A stretch of DNA of 64,000 bases from CAXXIC01 sp964534355 (GCA_964534355.1 CAZHNZ010000002.1:1-64000); one strand, 5' to 3'; counted from the stretch's first letter, positions 25,400-35,786 are shown. The notes: a model not told the origin generated them from the sequence alone. Translations and numbers: made by a program.

Positions 25400-26929
25400 T
25401 TAAAACCCAAAATCCTCAACTTTCTTTTCAAACTTGGGTGCTTCTGCCGGTTTCACAGCTCTCTTCTGCACATCTGCGCCCACTACATAGATAGCCTGAA
25501 CCGGTTTTGCCGGACAAATAGACTCACAGGCCCCACAACCGATACAAACGTTGGCAGTCACTTCGGGCTTTGTCAAACCATCCTTGTAGTCCACCATGTG
25601 AACAGCTTGCGTCGGGCAATGCTCCGAGCACGCACCACAATCTGTCTCATCTGCAATAACAACACATCGGTTAAGCTGCAATACGGCTACCCCAACCTGC
25701 ATCAGCTTCTTTTCCTCTACCGGAAGCGGCCGAAGAGCACCGGTCGGACAAACAGTGCTACAAATATTACATTCATAGGTACAATATTCGTGTGTTGAGA
25801 ATTGCAAATGAGGCTGCATAATTCCCGTTAATCCATATTGCATCGATGCGGGTTTTATGACCTGCATCGGACATTTTGTAACACACAACTGACAAGCAGT
25901 GCACTTATCGTGAAACTGTTCGCTATTCACAGCACCCGGAGGCATTACAGGTTTTCGGGTATAAAATGGATCATTATTACTTGTCAGCTGACCCGCTTTG
26001 GCAACCACTGCGCCCGAAACGGCGATACCGGATGAAATAAGAAAAGTACGTCTGTTTTTATTTTCGGGCAAAACAGATTCTTCTTTCCCCTTTTTATACC
26101 TGAAGCCATAGGTCATGCTACTCTTTTTGCAGGCAGAAATACAATTAAAACAAGACACACAACGCGAATGGTCAACCTCCATATTCTGAGAATCAATACA
26201 TTGCGATTTGCATTTCTTTTCACACAAACCACATTTTACACACGACGATTCATTAATATTAATTCTGAATATTGAAAATCGGGAAAGCAATCCCAAAAAT
26301 GTCCCAACCGGACAAATTGTGTTGCAAAATAGCCGTCCACGCAACCAGGCCATTGTTGTAATCAGAATAAAAAAAGATAGGCTAATGGTAAAAACAATAG
26401 GCACAAATCCACTCTGATTTACCCGGAACAATACATAATTACCTTTTGAACCCAGAAAATCGGCCAGTAAATTATTTGCTTCCAAAACCACCGGCCGGAA
26501 TAGTTGCGAAACAATCCGACCAAACACACTGTATGGATCGAGCAACATCAGTAGAAAAGAAGATCCGGCAAGCAATCCGGCCACAACCAACGTTAGAATG
26601 CTATATCGTAGAATAGATTTTGCCGGCACAAATGCCACATATCCCTTACGTTTTTTCGATTTAAAGAATCTTGATTTCCATGCTACGACATCCTGAAAAA
26701 TGCCAAGCGGACAAAGAACAGAACAATAGATTCGCCCGAAAAACAGACTAAGCAGCAGAAGAATAATCAAAATAACAACACTTGCCGATAATACCGCAGG
26801 AACCCACTGTACCTCAGCTATATGATGAAAACGAACAGGTACTTTACCCGTAAAATCCAGAAAAAACAACAAAATGGGAACAAAAATAATCAGAGCAAAC
26901 AGGATTCGGATATACTTTAAATATTTCAT
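25400..26929 (-). CDS. Membrane polyferredoxin, NapH/NapG-like fusion
   Basis: Residues 1-225 hold about five membrane helices with two NapH-type cysteine motifs (C69-P74 CSVLCP and C202-P207 CNTICP). Two [4Fe-4S] motifs follow: the C230-C244 group and C257-C267 (CVSCFNCISAC). At residues 293-311 is an internal twin-arginine-like helix (RRTFLISSGIAVSGAVVAK). After it come four more cysteine groups: C343-C353, C383-C394, C422/C431-C438 and C462-C472. The layout is that of NapH joined to NapG. If the internal helix crosses the membrane, the first two clusters face the cytoplasm and the last four the periplasm. The DUF362 gene is 10 bases upstream in the same operon. The electron donor and acceptor are unknown. 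Confidence 0.82.
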   Translation of the reverse strand: MKYLKYIRILFALIIFVPILLFFLDFTGKVPVRFHHIAEVQWVPAVLSASVVILIILLLLSLFFGRIYCSVLCPLGIFQDVVAWKSRFFKSKKRKGYVAFVPAKSILRYSILTLVVAGLLAGSSFLLMLLDPYSVFGRIVSQLFRPVVLEANNLLADFLGSKGNYVLFRVNQSGFVPIVFTISLSFFILITTMAWLRGRLFCNTICPVGTFLGLLSRFSIFRININESSCVKCGLCEKKCKSQCIDSQNMEVDHSRCVSCFNCISACKKSSMTYGFRYKKGKEESVLPENKNRRTFLISSGIAVSGAVVAKAGQLTSNNDPFYTRKPVMPPGAVNSEQFHDKCTACQLCVTKCPMQVIKPASMQYGLTGIMQPHLQFSTHEYCTYECNICSTVCPTGALRPLPVEEKKLMQVGVAVLQLNRCVVIADETDCGACSEHCPTQAVHMVDYKDGLTKPEVTANVCIGCGACESICPAKPVQAIYVVGADVQKRAVKPAEAPKFEKKVEDFGF

Positions 26930-26939
26930 GTAATAGAGT

Positions 26940-27872
26940 TTATAGCTTAATTTTTTTAACCTTGATTCTGTCCAGATCCTGAGTGCCTAAATTGTGAATT
27001 TCAGCCATTCCAATATAACGCACATCTTTGATGTCTGTTGGCTTCACCTGCGAGAAGAGTTTTACTGCGGCTGCATCGGCTGCCACAAAATCTCTCGAAA
27101 CAATCAACGACTGCAACTTTACAGCATCCGATTCGGACTTCCCCTGCGGGCCGTTTGACTTCATTATTCGATATGCATCAACAATATTCAATGCCGGACT
27201 CTTGTGAAATGTAGCCGCATCGGCTATACACTGATGCAGGTCATTCTTATGAAAAAAGCCCCGGTCCCACACAATCCCCATCAGATTCTTCATCGCAATA
27301 GAATTTTTTGAGCCACCATGATGTTTTAAAATGGGCACATTAAACCAAACATCACAATCCAAAATAGCAGAATGTATTTTTGTCGATTTCAGACGGATGC
27401 CCTTAGGCAAATCTACCTCACGATACATAGTCTCATCATTACCCGGCACCATTCGTCCACCAGCCGATACTACTGCCTGTTCTATCCCGCTGTTTTGATA
27501 ACATTTACGCCAATTATCACATGTATGATCAAAAACAAGCACCTCTTTGGCACCCGCCGAAATACATTGTCTGACCAATGCCCCTATTAAGTCGGGATTT
27601 GTATTGGCAGCCATTTCAGGTTGCCTGTCCCAACCAATATTGGGCTTAATCACCACTTTATTGCCTTTTTTTACAAATTTCTGAATTCCACCCAGCTCCT
27701 TCAATGCCCTTATTAACATCACCTCCGGCTCACCTCCCATCACAGCCACCATATCCGGCGATGCCTGCACACTCATTTCACTATCCACGGATGTTTCAGC
27801 CAGTATTTGTGGCGAAAAAACAGTAGCTATACTTGTTAAAGTTGCCGAACGAAAAAAATCTCTGCGTTTCAT
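26940..27872 (-). CDS. DUF362 protein with Tat signal peptide
   Basis: The 310-residue product begins MKRRDFFRSATLTSIATVF, a twin-arginine signal, so it is exported folded, probably with a cofactor. The mature part has DUF362 features: VVIKPNIGWDRQPEMAANT, a DHTCDNWRKCY stretch, and NVPILKHHGGSKNSIAMKNLMG. No ferredoxin motif is in this protein; the clusters are in the co-transcribed polyferredoxin 10 bases downstream. DUF362 proteins are found with Fe-S proteins in anaerobes, but no reaction is established. I expect it works with the periplasmic clusters of its neighbour. Confidence 0.85.
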   Translation of the reverse strand: MKRRDFFRSATLTSIATVFSPQILAETSVDSEMSVQASPDMVAVMGGEPEVMLIRALKELGGIQKFVKKGNKVVIKPNIGWDRQPEMAANTNPDLIGALVRQCISAGAKEVLVFDHTCDNWRKCYQNSGIEQAVVSAGGRMVPGNDETMYREVDLPKGIRLKSTKIHSAILDCDVWFNVPILKHHGGSKNSIAMKNLMGIVWDRGFFHKNDLHQCIADAATFHKSPALNIVDAYRIMKSNGPQGKSESDAVKLQSLIVSRDFVAADAAAVKLFSQVKPTDIKDVRYIGMAEIHNLGTQDLDRIKVKKIKL

Positions 27873-27901
27873 ATCATTATTTTTTATATATTTTCACTCC
27901 A

Positions 27902-30900
27902 CTAGGACTCGTACAAAAGAGGCATTATCAGCTGCCATTCAGACTTTAACAACCCAAGCTGCTTTGCAAATAACAATCTATCGACAACCGAATTCTCGAG
28001 TTCCTTTGCCAAAATTGCCATTTGATTAAAACACATATTCAAACATACACCTTTTAATGTATGAGATTGAGGTTTCAAAACTGATAAGTCATCTATACCT
28101 TCGAACTCGGACAACTCTGACAAAAGTCTGTTGATATCCTGCATTGCTACCATTAACAGATTTTGATAGAGTGTTTTATCCTGCCCCACTTTATCAAACA
28201 AAGCATCTTTGTCAAAACGCAAAGAAACAGTCTTCACTACTTCCACGGCAACAGGCTCATTCTCTTTTGCAAACTTAGATGTTGCAAATTTAGTCAACAC
28301 TCGCGATAATGCCACATAATCGAGCGGTTTTGTCAAAAAATCATCCATTCCGGCATCCAAACAGCGTTCTCGCTCGCCTTTTATGGCACCTGCAGTCAAT
28401 GCTACAATAGGTGTCCTTCTATTCAGTGACTTTTCCATCTCTCTGATTTTAACGGTTGCCTCCAACCCACTCATCACGGGCATTTGCACATCCATCAGCA
28501 CCAAATCCGGTCTGTTTTTCAACACCTCCTCTACTGCAATTTTTCCATTTACAGCTTTCAGTAATACAGCATTAGGTAAATGTTTTTTTATCATTATTGT
28601 CACCAGCTGCATATTCAAATCAACATCCTCTACAATCAGAATAACAGGATCATGATTCAGTTCAACTTCTGGCAAAAAACCATCAGACCGGCCCTTAACA
28701 GACGGAATATCTTCAGAATCAGCACGATGAATATTGTTCAAATAATGTAGTAATTCCTGTGACTTTACAGGCTTTGTTAGATTAAACCTTACCCCGTATT
28801 TCTTACACTCTTCAATAATCGTCATATCATCAGAGGAGCTATGTAACAGAATAATTGGTTGTTCTGAAGGAGACAAATTTAATTTCTCTCGTATCATTTT
28901 TATTGTATCAATACCATTCAAAAAAGGCATATTGTAATCAACAATTATCGCATCAAACCTCTTCATTTTCTCAATGACCTTTAATGAAGAAATCCCATTA
29001 TCACAACCAGTAAAACCAATACCCCAATTATTTAGAGTATGCTCTAATATCATGCGGTTATTATCATTGTCATCAATCACCAAAACCTGATTCATATTAA
29101 TTAGCGATTCATAGCTTAACCTCTCTCCAACCTCATACTTTGCCTCAATTGAAAAATAAAAAGTCGTTCCTTCACCTAACTTACTCTGAAGTTTAATCCG
29201 ACTACCCATCTTCTCTGCCAGCAAATTTGATATAACTAAACCTAATCCCGTACCGCCAAAACGACGGGTCGTTGAAGAATCGGCTTGTGAAAACGCCTTA
29301 AATAATTTGCCCTGTTGTTCTTCTGAAATACCAATGCCGGTATCACGAACGGTAAAGTGAAATTCACCGGTAGATTCATCAATTTGCTTAAAATCAACTT
29401 TAAGCTCAACCTCTCCCTCTTCAGTAAACTTCACGGCATTACTAAGCAAATTCACTATTATTTGTTTTAATCTGACAGGATCTACTACCGCAAAACGGGG
29501 TATGCCAGGCTTGATATTAAGCAATAACTCCAATCCTTTTTTCGCAGATGTAAATTTTACAATATCAGATGTTTGCTCCATCAGCTCAATAAGGTCTGTT
29601 TTAATACTATCCAATTCAAGCTTACCCGCTTCAATTTTCGAGAAATCAAGAATATCATTGATAATTCCTAACAGAGCATGTGCAGATGTATTTGCGTTAT
29701 CGACATATTGCTTTTGAATCGTTGTCAACGGTGTATTGGTCAATAAATCAGTAAAACCTATAACACCGTTAAGCGGAGTTCTGATTTCATGGCTCATATT
29801 GGCCAGAAATTCTGATTTTGCAGTATTCGCTATATCTGCTTTTCCTTTCTCTTCTATCAGCTTACGCTCTAAAGATTCCCTATGTCTAACATTGACCAGC
29901 ATTTCTGCATACACAAACAGAAGCATCTCCTCTGTTTCGCTAAATGAGTGAGACTCTGAAATAAAATCAAATCCAACAAACCCAACACATTTCCCATCAT
30001 CCATCATCGGAATAGCGATAAGACTTTTTACATGATGAGTTTTCCATATTATACTAAGTGCATTATCTGCCGAAATATCATTTGTATTATCGATTATTAC
30101 TGATTTTCCATTTCGATGTGCCTCTATCCATTCCGGAAAATCAATTTCGGAAATGCCGATACTTGCATTTTCATACGACATTGCACCTGGTGCACACCAT
30201 TCATGAGTATTCTGACAGGAACATTTATCCCATTTATAATCAAAAATGTATACCCTATCAGCCTGAACAAATATCGCTAATTTCGAGAGTGACTCCATAA
30301 TCGCCTCATCAATCTGTGATAGCGGTAAATTTATATATTTGGTAGAAATATCCATCAAAACCTGTTGCAATGCAGCTTGTTTTTCCAAAGCCATAGAAGC
30401 TATCTTTCGATTGGTAATATCTCTGTAATGCCACAATATTTCTACTTCATTTCCCACAGTTCTAATAGGAATAAAATCTCGTTGAAAAACACGGCCATCT
30501 ACCAAATCCAACTCTTCATTCAATACCATTGTACCTTCCCGTATTATATCTCCAATCCTTGGTATAAAACCGTCAGGGTTCACAAAAAGCATTTTGGCCT
30601 GCTCAGAAGTAGCTGCACAATCTAAACCTATTAGCTCTTCGGGTGAAACTGGTATTCCAAACAATTCGCAAAATTTCTTGTTTGCTTGCTGAATTTTTCG
30701 TTGAGGCGTCTCCATCAAAATACCTCCGGGTAAGTTCGCAATAAGAGATGTCATTCGGGAAGTCAGATCAATCATTTTATCCACAGATTTTTTCTGAACA
30801 GTAATATCTTCCTTTACTGCTACATAATGATATATCTTTCCTGAGTTATCGTATATAGGAGAAATGGACGCAAATTCCCAAAATAATTCACCATTCTGTT

Positions 30901-32728
30901 TTTTATTCAGTAATTCGCCTGTCCATTGGTGACCGGATTGTATTGTTGACCATAAATTTGCATACACTTCGTCTGGCATTCTTCCTGACTTCATTATACT
31001 TGTTTTACATCCCAAAGCATCTTCTGCCGAATAACCTGTTACTTCCGAAAACTTAGGATTAACATATTCAATCATCCCCTTGGTATCCGTAATCACAACA
31101 CTAACAGGACTTTGCGAAACTGCTTTACTTAGCAATGTGATTTCCTCTTCATCCTTTTTTCTACGTATAGCGATACTTAACTGGTTTGAAACAAATTCGA
31201 GTAACTCGAGTACATCTTCGCTATATGCATTTTCGGCAGTATAACTCTGAATGACAAATGCTCCAATTGCATCACCATCAAATCTCAATGGTACCCCCAA
31301 CCAGCTTTTGGCTGTCTCTCCCATCGAAATTACATCTCCACTACAGATCAAAGCATCTATCTCAGACTGACTTAACAACATGGCTTTGTTTAACTGAATC
31401 ACGCGTCCTGTTAAAGACCTCTCAGCAGGCCACTCACTAACATCTTCATATTCATCTTTAAAAAATGGCGATGAAAGCATCCCTTTGGATTTATCATATA
31501 GGGCAACAAAGAAATTGGACGTATCCATATATTCACTTAAATGTTGCCTGATAATCTCAACAAAACTAGTCAGCTCTTTGGCTTCGACAGTTGCCGTTGC
31601 TATTTTAAATTGAATTTTTTTTACCCAATCAGCCTTTATTCGTATCGAAATATCCCTTAATGAACCCTCAACTCCAACTACACGATCGAATTCATCATAA
31701 AGTAAATGACAATTAACAGATGAATAAACTTTACGTCCATCTTTTGCTTTTAAGGCTATTTCGTAATCCGTAACCTCTTTATTCTGCATTAAAAGAGACA
31801 AAAGGGCGATTCTGTCTTCCGGATTATAATAAAACGCTGAGATAGGCTTACCTAATATCTCATCCAACTCATAACCTGAATATCTTTTTATTGAAGGGCT
31901 AATTTCTATAACAATTCCATTTAAATCGGTTTGATAAAAAACATCCTGAACATTATCAAAGATATTCCTATATTTTATCTCACTTTTATATAATGCTTCT
32001 TCAGACTTCTTTCGTTCTGTTATTTCTCTTTCAATAGCAATAAATTTTTGAACCTCACCTTCTGCATCAAACACAGGATCTATTTTAAGATCAAGCCAGT
32101 AAGCTCTACCCGACTTACTATAATTTAATACTTCTACCTGTACAGGACGACTTAGTGCCAAAGCCTGCCTTATCTGATCTCTTGTTTTCTCGCTTGTATC
32201 TTTCCCCTGCAAAACGTCACCAGGGATTCTTCCCATCACATCAGCTAGTGTATACCCTGTCAGACTTGTAAATGGTTCATTTACCCAGGTAATCCGTCTA
32301 TGTTTATCGGTTATTATTACAACATCTGTTGTATGAGCTGCTACTAATGCCAAATCCTCAAAATGTTTTCTGATCAATTTCTGATCATCAATATTTGTCA
32401 GTAATAATGACAAATGCATATCATCCTCAGAAAACAACTCGACTTTATACCAACCCATAGTTTCTTTTGAATAAAACTCAGACTGTTGTTTTCTACCTGT
32501 TTTTCTTACTTCACGATATAAAACATCAATATCAAAGCTCAAATTACAGAGACTATTTAGCACCTGACCAGAAGCAACACTCTCATCAATATTTAAAATT
32601 TGCGCAAAGGCTCTATTCATATTCAATAGCAGAAAATTATTGACATCATTATTTATATCTGGTACAATTTTCAAATAAGCCAATCCAAATGGCGCATTAA
32701 AGATGGTTTGGTGTGATATAGCTTTCAT
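27902..32728 (-). CDS. Giant hybrid sensor histidine kinase (PAS/GAF, two receivers, HPt)
   Basis: About 1,608 residues with no membrane helix, so a cytoplasmic sensor. Domain order, by reading: a degenerate PAS (1-110), PAS (~125-245, WVNEPFTSLTGYTLADVMG), PAS (~250-370), GAF (~375-535), PAS (~540-660, YVNPKFSEVTGYSAEDALG), PAS (~665-790), GAF (~800-965), HisKA with H980 (SHEIRTPLNG), HATPase (DTGIGIS, GGTGLGL), receiver 1 with D1264 (VDYNMPFLNG), receiver 2 with D1413 (MDVQMPVMSG) and HPt with H1556 (HTLKG). All phospho-relay residues are present. No DNA-binding output or partner regulator is adjacent, so its target is elsewhere. The start at 32728 is preferred because the promoter lies directly upstream. 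Confidence 0.93.
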   Translation of the reverse strand: MKAISHQTIFNAPFGLAYLKIVPDINNDVNNFLLLNMNRAFAQILNIDESVASGQVLNSLCNLSFDIDVLYREVRKTGRKQQSEFYSKETMGWYKVELFSEDDMHLSLLLTNIDDQKLIRKHFEDLALVAAHTTDVVIITDKHRRITWVNEPFTSLTGYTLADVMGRIPGDVLQGKDTSEKTRDQIRQALALSRPVQVEVLNYSKSGRAYWLDLKIDPVFDAEGEVQKFIAIEREITERKKSEEALYKSEIKYRNIFDNVQDVFYQTDLNGIVIEISPSIKRYSGYELDEILGKPISAFYYNPEDRIALLSLLMQNKEVTDYEIALKAKDGRKVYSSVNCHLLYDEFDRVVGVEGSLRDISIRIKADWVKKIQFKIATATVEAKELTSFVEIIRQHLSEYMDTSNFFVALYDKSKGMLSSPFFKDEYEDVSEWPAERSLTGRVIQLNKAMLLSQSEIDALICSGDVISMGETAKSWLGVPLRFDGDAIGAFVIQSYTAENAYSEDVLELLEFVSNQLSIAIRRKKDEEEITLLSKAVSQSPVSVVITDTKGMIEYVNPKFSEVTGYSAEDALGCKTSIMKSGRMPDEVYANLWSTIQSGHQWTGELLNKKQNGELFWEFASISPIYDNSGKIYHYVAVKEDITVQKKSVDKMIDLTSRMTSLIANLPGGILMETPQRKIQQANKKFCELFGIPVSPEELIGLDCAATSEQAKMLFVNPDGFIPRIGDIIREGTMVLNEELDLVDGRVFQRDFIPIRTVGNEVEILWHYRDITNRKIASMALEKQAALQQVLMDISTKYINLPLSQIDEAIMESLSKLAIFVQADRVYIFDYKWDKCSCQNTHEWCAPGAMSYENASIGISEIDFPEWIEAHRNGKSVIIDNTNDISADNALSIIWKTHHVKSLIAIPMMDDGKCVGFVGFDFISESHSFSETEEMLLFVYAEMLVNVRHRESLERKLIEEKGKADIANTAKSEFLANMSHEIRTPLNGVIGFTDLLTNTPLTTIQKQYVDNANTSAHALLGIINDILDFSKIEAGKLELDSIKTDLIELMEQTSDIVKFTSAKKGLELLLNIKPGIPRFAVVDPVRLKQIIVNLLSNAVKFTEEGEVELKVDFKQIDESTGEFHFTVRDTGIGISEEQQGKLFKAFSQADSSTTRRFGGTGLGLVISNLLAEKMGSRIKLQSKLGEGTTFYFSIEAKYEVGERLSYESLINMNQVLVIDDNDNNRMILEHTLNNWGIGFTGCDNGISSLKVIEKMKRFDAIIVDYNMPFLNGIDTIKMIREKLNLSPSEQPIILLHSSSDDMTIIEECKKYGVRFNLTKPVKSQELLHYLNNIHRADSEDIPSVKGRSDGFLPEVELNHDPVILIVEDVDLNMQLVTIMIKKHLPNAVLLKAVNGKIAVEEVLKNRPDLVLMDVQMPVMSGLEATVKIREMEKSLNRRTPIVALTAGAIKGERERCLDAGMDDFLTKPLDYVALSRVLTKFATSKFAKENEPVAVEVVKTVSLRFDKDALFDKVGQDKTLYQNLLMVAMQDINRLLSELSEFEGIDDLSVLKPQSHTLKGVCLNMCFNQMAILAKELENSVVDRLLFAKQLGLLKSEWQLIMPLLYES

Positions 32729-32748
32729 AGGCATATTTATATATTCTA

Positions 32749-32779
32749 CAAAAATAGCAAAAACTGATTAATAAACAAC
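32749..32779 (-). promoter_or_regulatory. Predicted promoter of the hybrid kinase gene
   Basis: On the minus strand TATTTTTG (32756-32749) matches TAnnTTTG, and GTTG (32779-32776) lies exactly 19 bases upstream, one base off the TTTG -33 element. The start point would be near 32743, leaving a short leader of about 15 bases. Confidence 0.6.
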
Positions 32780-33309
32780 AATATATTGAGACTAAAATAT
32801 TTCAAATAACAGCGATTATCTTTTTTAGCTTTTAAAACAAAACAAATAATAATAGGAACACAAATCTATGCAAAAAGGGATACACAATAATATTTATTAC
32901 TTAATTGATAATGATAACAAATTCACCACAGCTTTAAAGCAGAAATATATAAAAATCTTGCATATCCTGATTTTCAAAAAAAACACATGCAATATTTGAT
33001 GTCAATATTGATTTAGTCGAACCAATATATCTATTCCACTTGTTGAAAAGTCAAAAGATATAATTTATACATTAATTAACCAATAATTTAAGCTTACAAC
33101 ATAGAATCGAGAAGAATCAACCCATTAAAAATAAAAAATCAGCACTTAAAAGTTAAAATTTAGACAATACACCCTATTATTCACCTCTATTTATTTTCTG
33201 ATATGTTTTTAAGGTTCTAATTTTGCAGCGAAAATATAAGCCGTATAGTTAATTGAGTTTCAACACTTTTTGTTGAACAATAATAAACAAACTCATTATC
33301 TCATAAAAA
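32780..33309. other. Intergenic region with a promoter element and a leader hairpin
   Basis: No convincing ORF or known RNA gene is seen in this AT-rich, divergent gap. Toward the right gene, a -7 element TAATTTTG lies at 33218-33225, giving a leader of about 80 bases. That leader holds a 7-bp hairpin, TTCAACA (33259-33265) with TGTTGAA (33271-33277). The left ~400 bases show nothing I can name. Confidence 0.5.
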
Positions 33310-35751
33310 ATGAAAACAAATCGCATCTTGTTATCTGCACTCATTATCCTATCATTTACTTCATGTTTGGATAACAATTATTTGGGAATAAAAACTGAAG
33401 AAACTAAACAACGCGTAATTGACTTAGCTGTTCCAAGTGGTTTTGACTGGAAAACCACACAAAAAGCTTATATTGAAATAACTTCTGTAGGCGCAAAGGA
33501 TTCTAAACTATTTAATGTAATCGAGATTTATGATAAATCACCGGAAGATGGGGGTAGATTATTAACCAAGGGTTGCGCAAAAACAGGTAGTCCGTTTGTA
33601 TCAGAAATAACTATACCTAAATATTTGACAAGCGTTTACACCCTACAAAAACAGTCGAGCGGTGAGGTTTCTGCTCATATTATCCAATTATCAGGTAATC
33701 GCATCACCGCCAGCTTAACATCAGAAAAAACAGCTGTTCTTAAATCGGCATCTGTGTCATCAATTACAATCCCTTCCACTTTTGATATTGTACTAAAAAA
33801 TAGCGATACATATATTGAAGCAGCTATCCCCTGGAATATAAACAAGGCAATGACCTACTATGTACCCGAAAATGTAACGTTTACAGGTGCTTTTAGCCTT
33901 GACAACTATAAGGACTATGACCTTACACTTTACGTAAAAGGAACCATGAATATTACATCCATTATATCAGGTAAATCGATAAACAAAGCAAGCATAGTTG
34001 TACTGGAAGGTGGTAGTGTAACGATAAACGGAAACGTTAATACAGGAACAGCCAGAGGTAATACATTAATTACTATAGACAAAAACGCCAGTTTCCGCAT
34101 CAACGGCACTTTCAATTTTTCAAACGGTATGACTGTCGAAAATTACGGAACATTTTCTGCTTACACGTTCGATTTAAATAATAGTAGTAAATTTAATAAT
34201 TACGGAAAACTTACAACTTTATTAAATTCGAACATAACAAACAATAGTGTATTTAACAATCAAGGTGAGTTCAATACAAATAATTTGGATGTAAATTCGA
34301 ATAGCAGACTTCTGAACATGGGCTCTGTAATTGTCAATAACAATGTAACAAATGTAACCAATAACTCAGTTCTGACAAACAATGGATCAATGATTGTAAA
34401 AAAGAATTTTGAGATAAATTCACAGGGAACTGTTATCAATAATTGTCATTTAAATATTGGAAACGAGTTCTATTGGGCTAACAGCACATCAAAATTAATC
34501 ATGAGTGATGGTTCATTGGCTGAGGCGTATAAAGTAAGATCAACCGGTGGTGATGTTAGCATGGGGCCAAATTCAATTATACGTGCCTCTGTTGCTGATC
34601 TATTTGGATGCATTCTTACAGGCCCTACTTCCGGAAATAGTTTATTTGATGTAAATCATGTTTTCAACTTTCATAATAGCGTAAAATTCACAAATCGCTT
34701 ACAATTAGCCTATCGTACTGCCGAAAACGGTACAATTGTGTCGAATATGAACGCAATTATTAAAACTGGTGTTACAGTAGTGAATGGCAAAGCTACAACT
34801 ACCATTATATCAACATCTTGCAATTCGGGTAGCTCAATGGTTATTGACACAGACAATGACGGTGTAAGCGATAACCTGGACGAGTATCCGAATGATAAAA
34901 ACAAAGCATTCAACTCATACTTTCCCTCAAAAGATAAATTTGGCACATATCTGATTGAAGATTTGTGGCCAACTGTAGGTGATTACGATTTGAATGACCT
35001 TGTACTTAAGTTCAATTATCAGTTTGTATCAAATTCTGCAAATCAGATTGTTGAAATGGTAATTAAAGCAAATCCTACCGCCGTCGGAGCCGGAATAAAC
35101 ACGCATGGGGCCGGAATCAGACTGGATGGAATTTCTATAACTGACATATCGTCTGTAAGTGGATATCGCATAAGTAAAGGTTCTGTTTTTGAACTTAATA
35201 ATACAGGAATAGAAGTGGGTCAGGATAAAGCTGTTTTCCCGGTCTTTGATGACTATAATGGTGTATTCACTCGTACACGTGGTGGTGAAATGATTAACAC
35301 AGTTTTTGGTGGTGGTCGTGGTCTCGGCGCTTCTCTGACTATTAAAGTTTCATTTAATAAAGGTATCGAGGCATCCAAATTATCAGCAGACAACAATATT
35401 AACTTTTTCATAGTTATGAAAGAGTCTCAGACAAGTCGTAAGGAAATTCACCTACCTAATTTTGCACCGACAACACTGGCTACACGCTCATTTTTCGGAA
35501 AAGAAGATGATGATACAAATCTGAATGCTTTCAGATATTATCGTTCAAAACCAACTACATCTCAGGGGTATTTGATGTGGGGATTGATGATACCCGATGA
35601 CTTTGCTTATCCTTTCGAGAGAATTGATATCATGAAGGCTTACCTGAAATTCCAATCTTGGGCCGAATCGGGTGGTGCATTATACAAAGACTGGTTTTTG
35701 ATTAACTCACCGGAATACCGCAAAAGTGAAAATATTTACAAAGAAAATTAA
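33310..35751 (+). CDS. LruC-domain lipoprotein with DUF4842-like C-terminus
   Basis: The 813-residue product is a lipoprotein (MKTNRILLSALIILSFTSCLDN; Cys 19). The C-terminal third carries the LruC/DUF4842 features: an EF-hand-like calcium loop DTDNDGVSDNLDEYPNDKN, then LIEDLWPTVGDYDLNDLVLKF and HGAGIRLDGI. The middle (~230-400) is rich in short Asn-heavy repeats (NNSSKFNNYGKL, NITNNSVFNNQGEF, NNSVLTNNGSMIV) that look like a right-handed beta-helix stalk. LruC was named from a Leptospira outer-membrane lipoprotein; in Bacteroidota these are surface lipoproteins of unknown role. It is monocistronic, with a strong terminator 35 bases past the stop. Confidence 0.85.
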   Translation: MKTNRILLSALIILSFTSCLDNNYLGIKTEETKQRVIDLAVPSGFDWKTTQKAYIEITSVGAKDSKLFNVIEIYDKSPEDGGRLLTKGCAKTGSPFVSEITIPKYLTSVYTLQKQSSGEVSAHIIQLSGNRITASLTSEKTAVLKSASVSSITIPSTFDIVLKNSDTYIEAAIPWNINKAMTYYVPENVTFTGAFSLDNYKDYDLTLYVKGTMNITSIISGKSINKASIVVLEGGSVTINGNVNTGTARGNTLITIDKNASFRINGTFNFSNGMTVENYGTFSAYTFDLNNSSKFNNYGKLTTLLNSNITNNSVFNNQGEFNTNNLDVNSNSRLLNMGSVIVNNNVTNVTNNSVLTNNGSMIVKKNFEINSQGTVINNCHLNIGNEFYWANSTSKLIMSDGSLAEAYKVRSTGGDVSMGPNSIIRASVADLFGCILTGPTSGNSLFDVNHVFNFHNSVKFTNRLQLAYRTAENGTIVSNMNAIIKTGVTVVNGKATTTIISTSCNSGSSMVIDTDNDGVSDNLDEYPNDKNKAFNSYFPSKDKFGTYLIEDLWPTVGDYDLNDLVLKFNYQFVSNSANQIVEMVIKANPTAVGAGINTHGAGIRLDGISITDISSVSGYRISKGSVFELNNTGIEVGQDKAVFPVFDDYNGVFTRTRGGEMINTVFGGGRGLGASLTIKVSFNKGIEASKLSADNNINFFIVMKESQTSRKEIHLPNFAPTTLATRSFFGKEDDDTNLNAFRYYRSKPTTSQGYLMWGLMIPDDFAYPFERIDIMKAYLKFQSWAESGGALYKDWFLINSPEYRKSENIYKEN

Positions 35752-35786
35752 GATAATCCATATCCAATTTTTAGTTTTTAGTGTAG

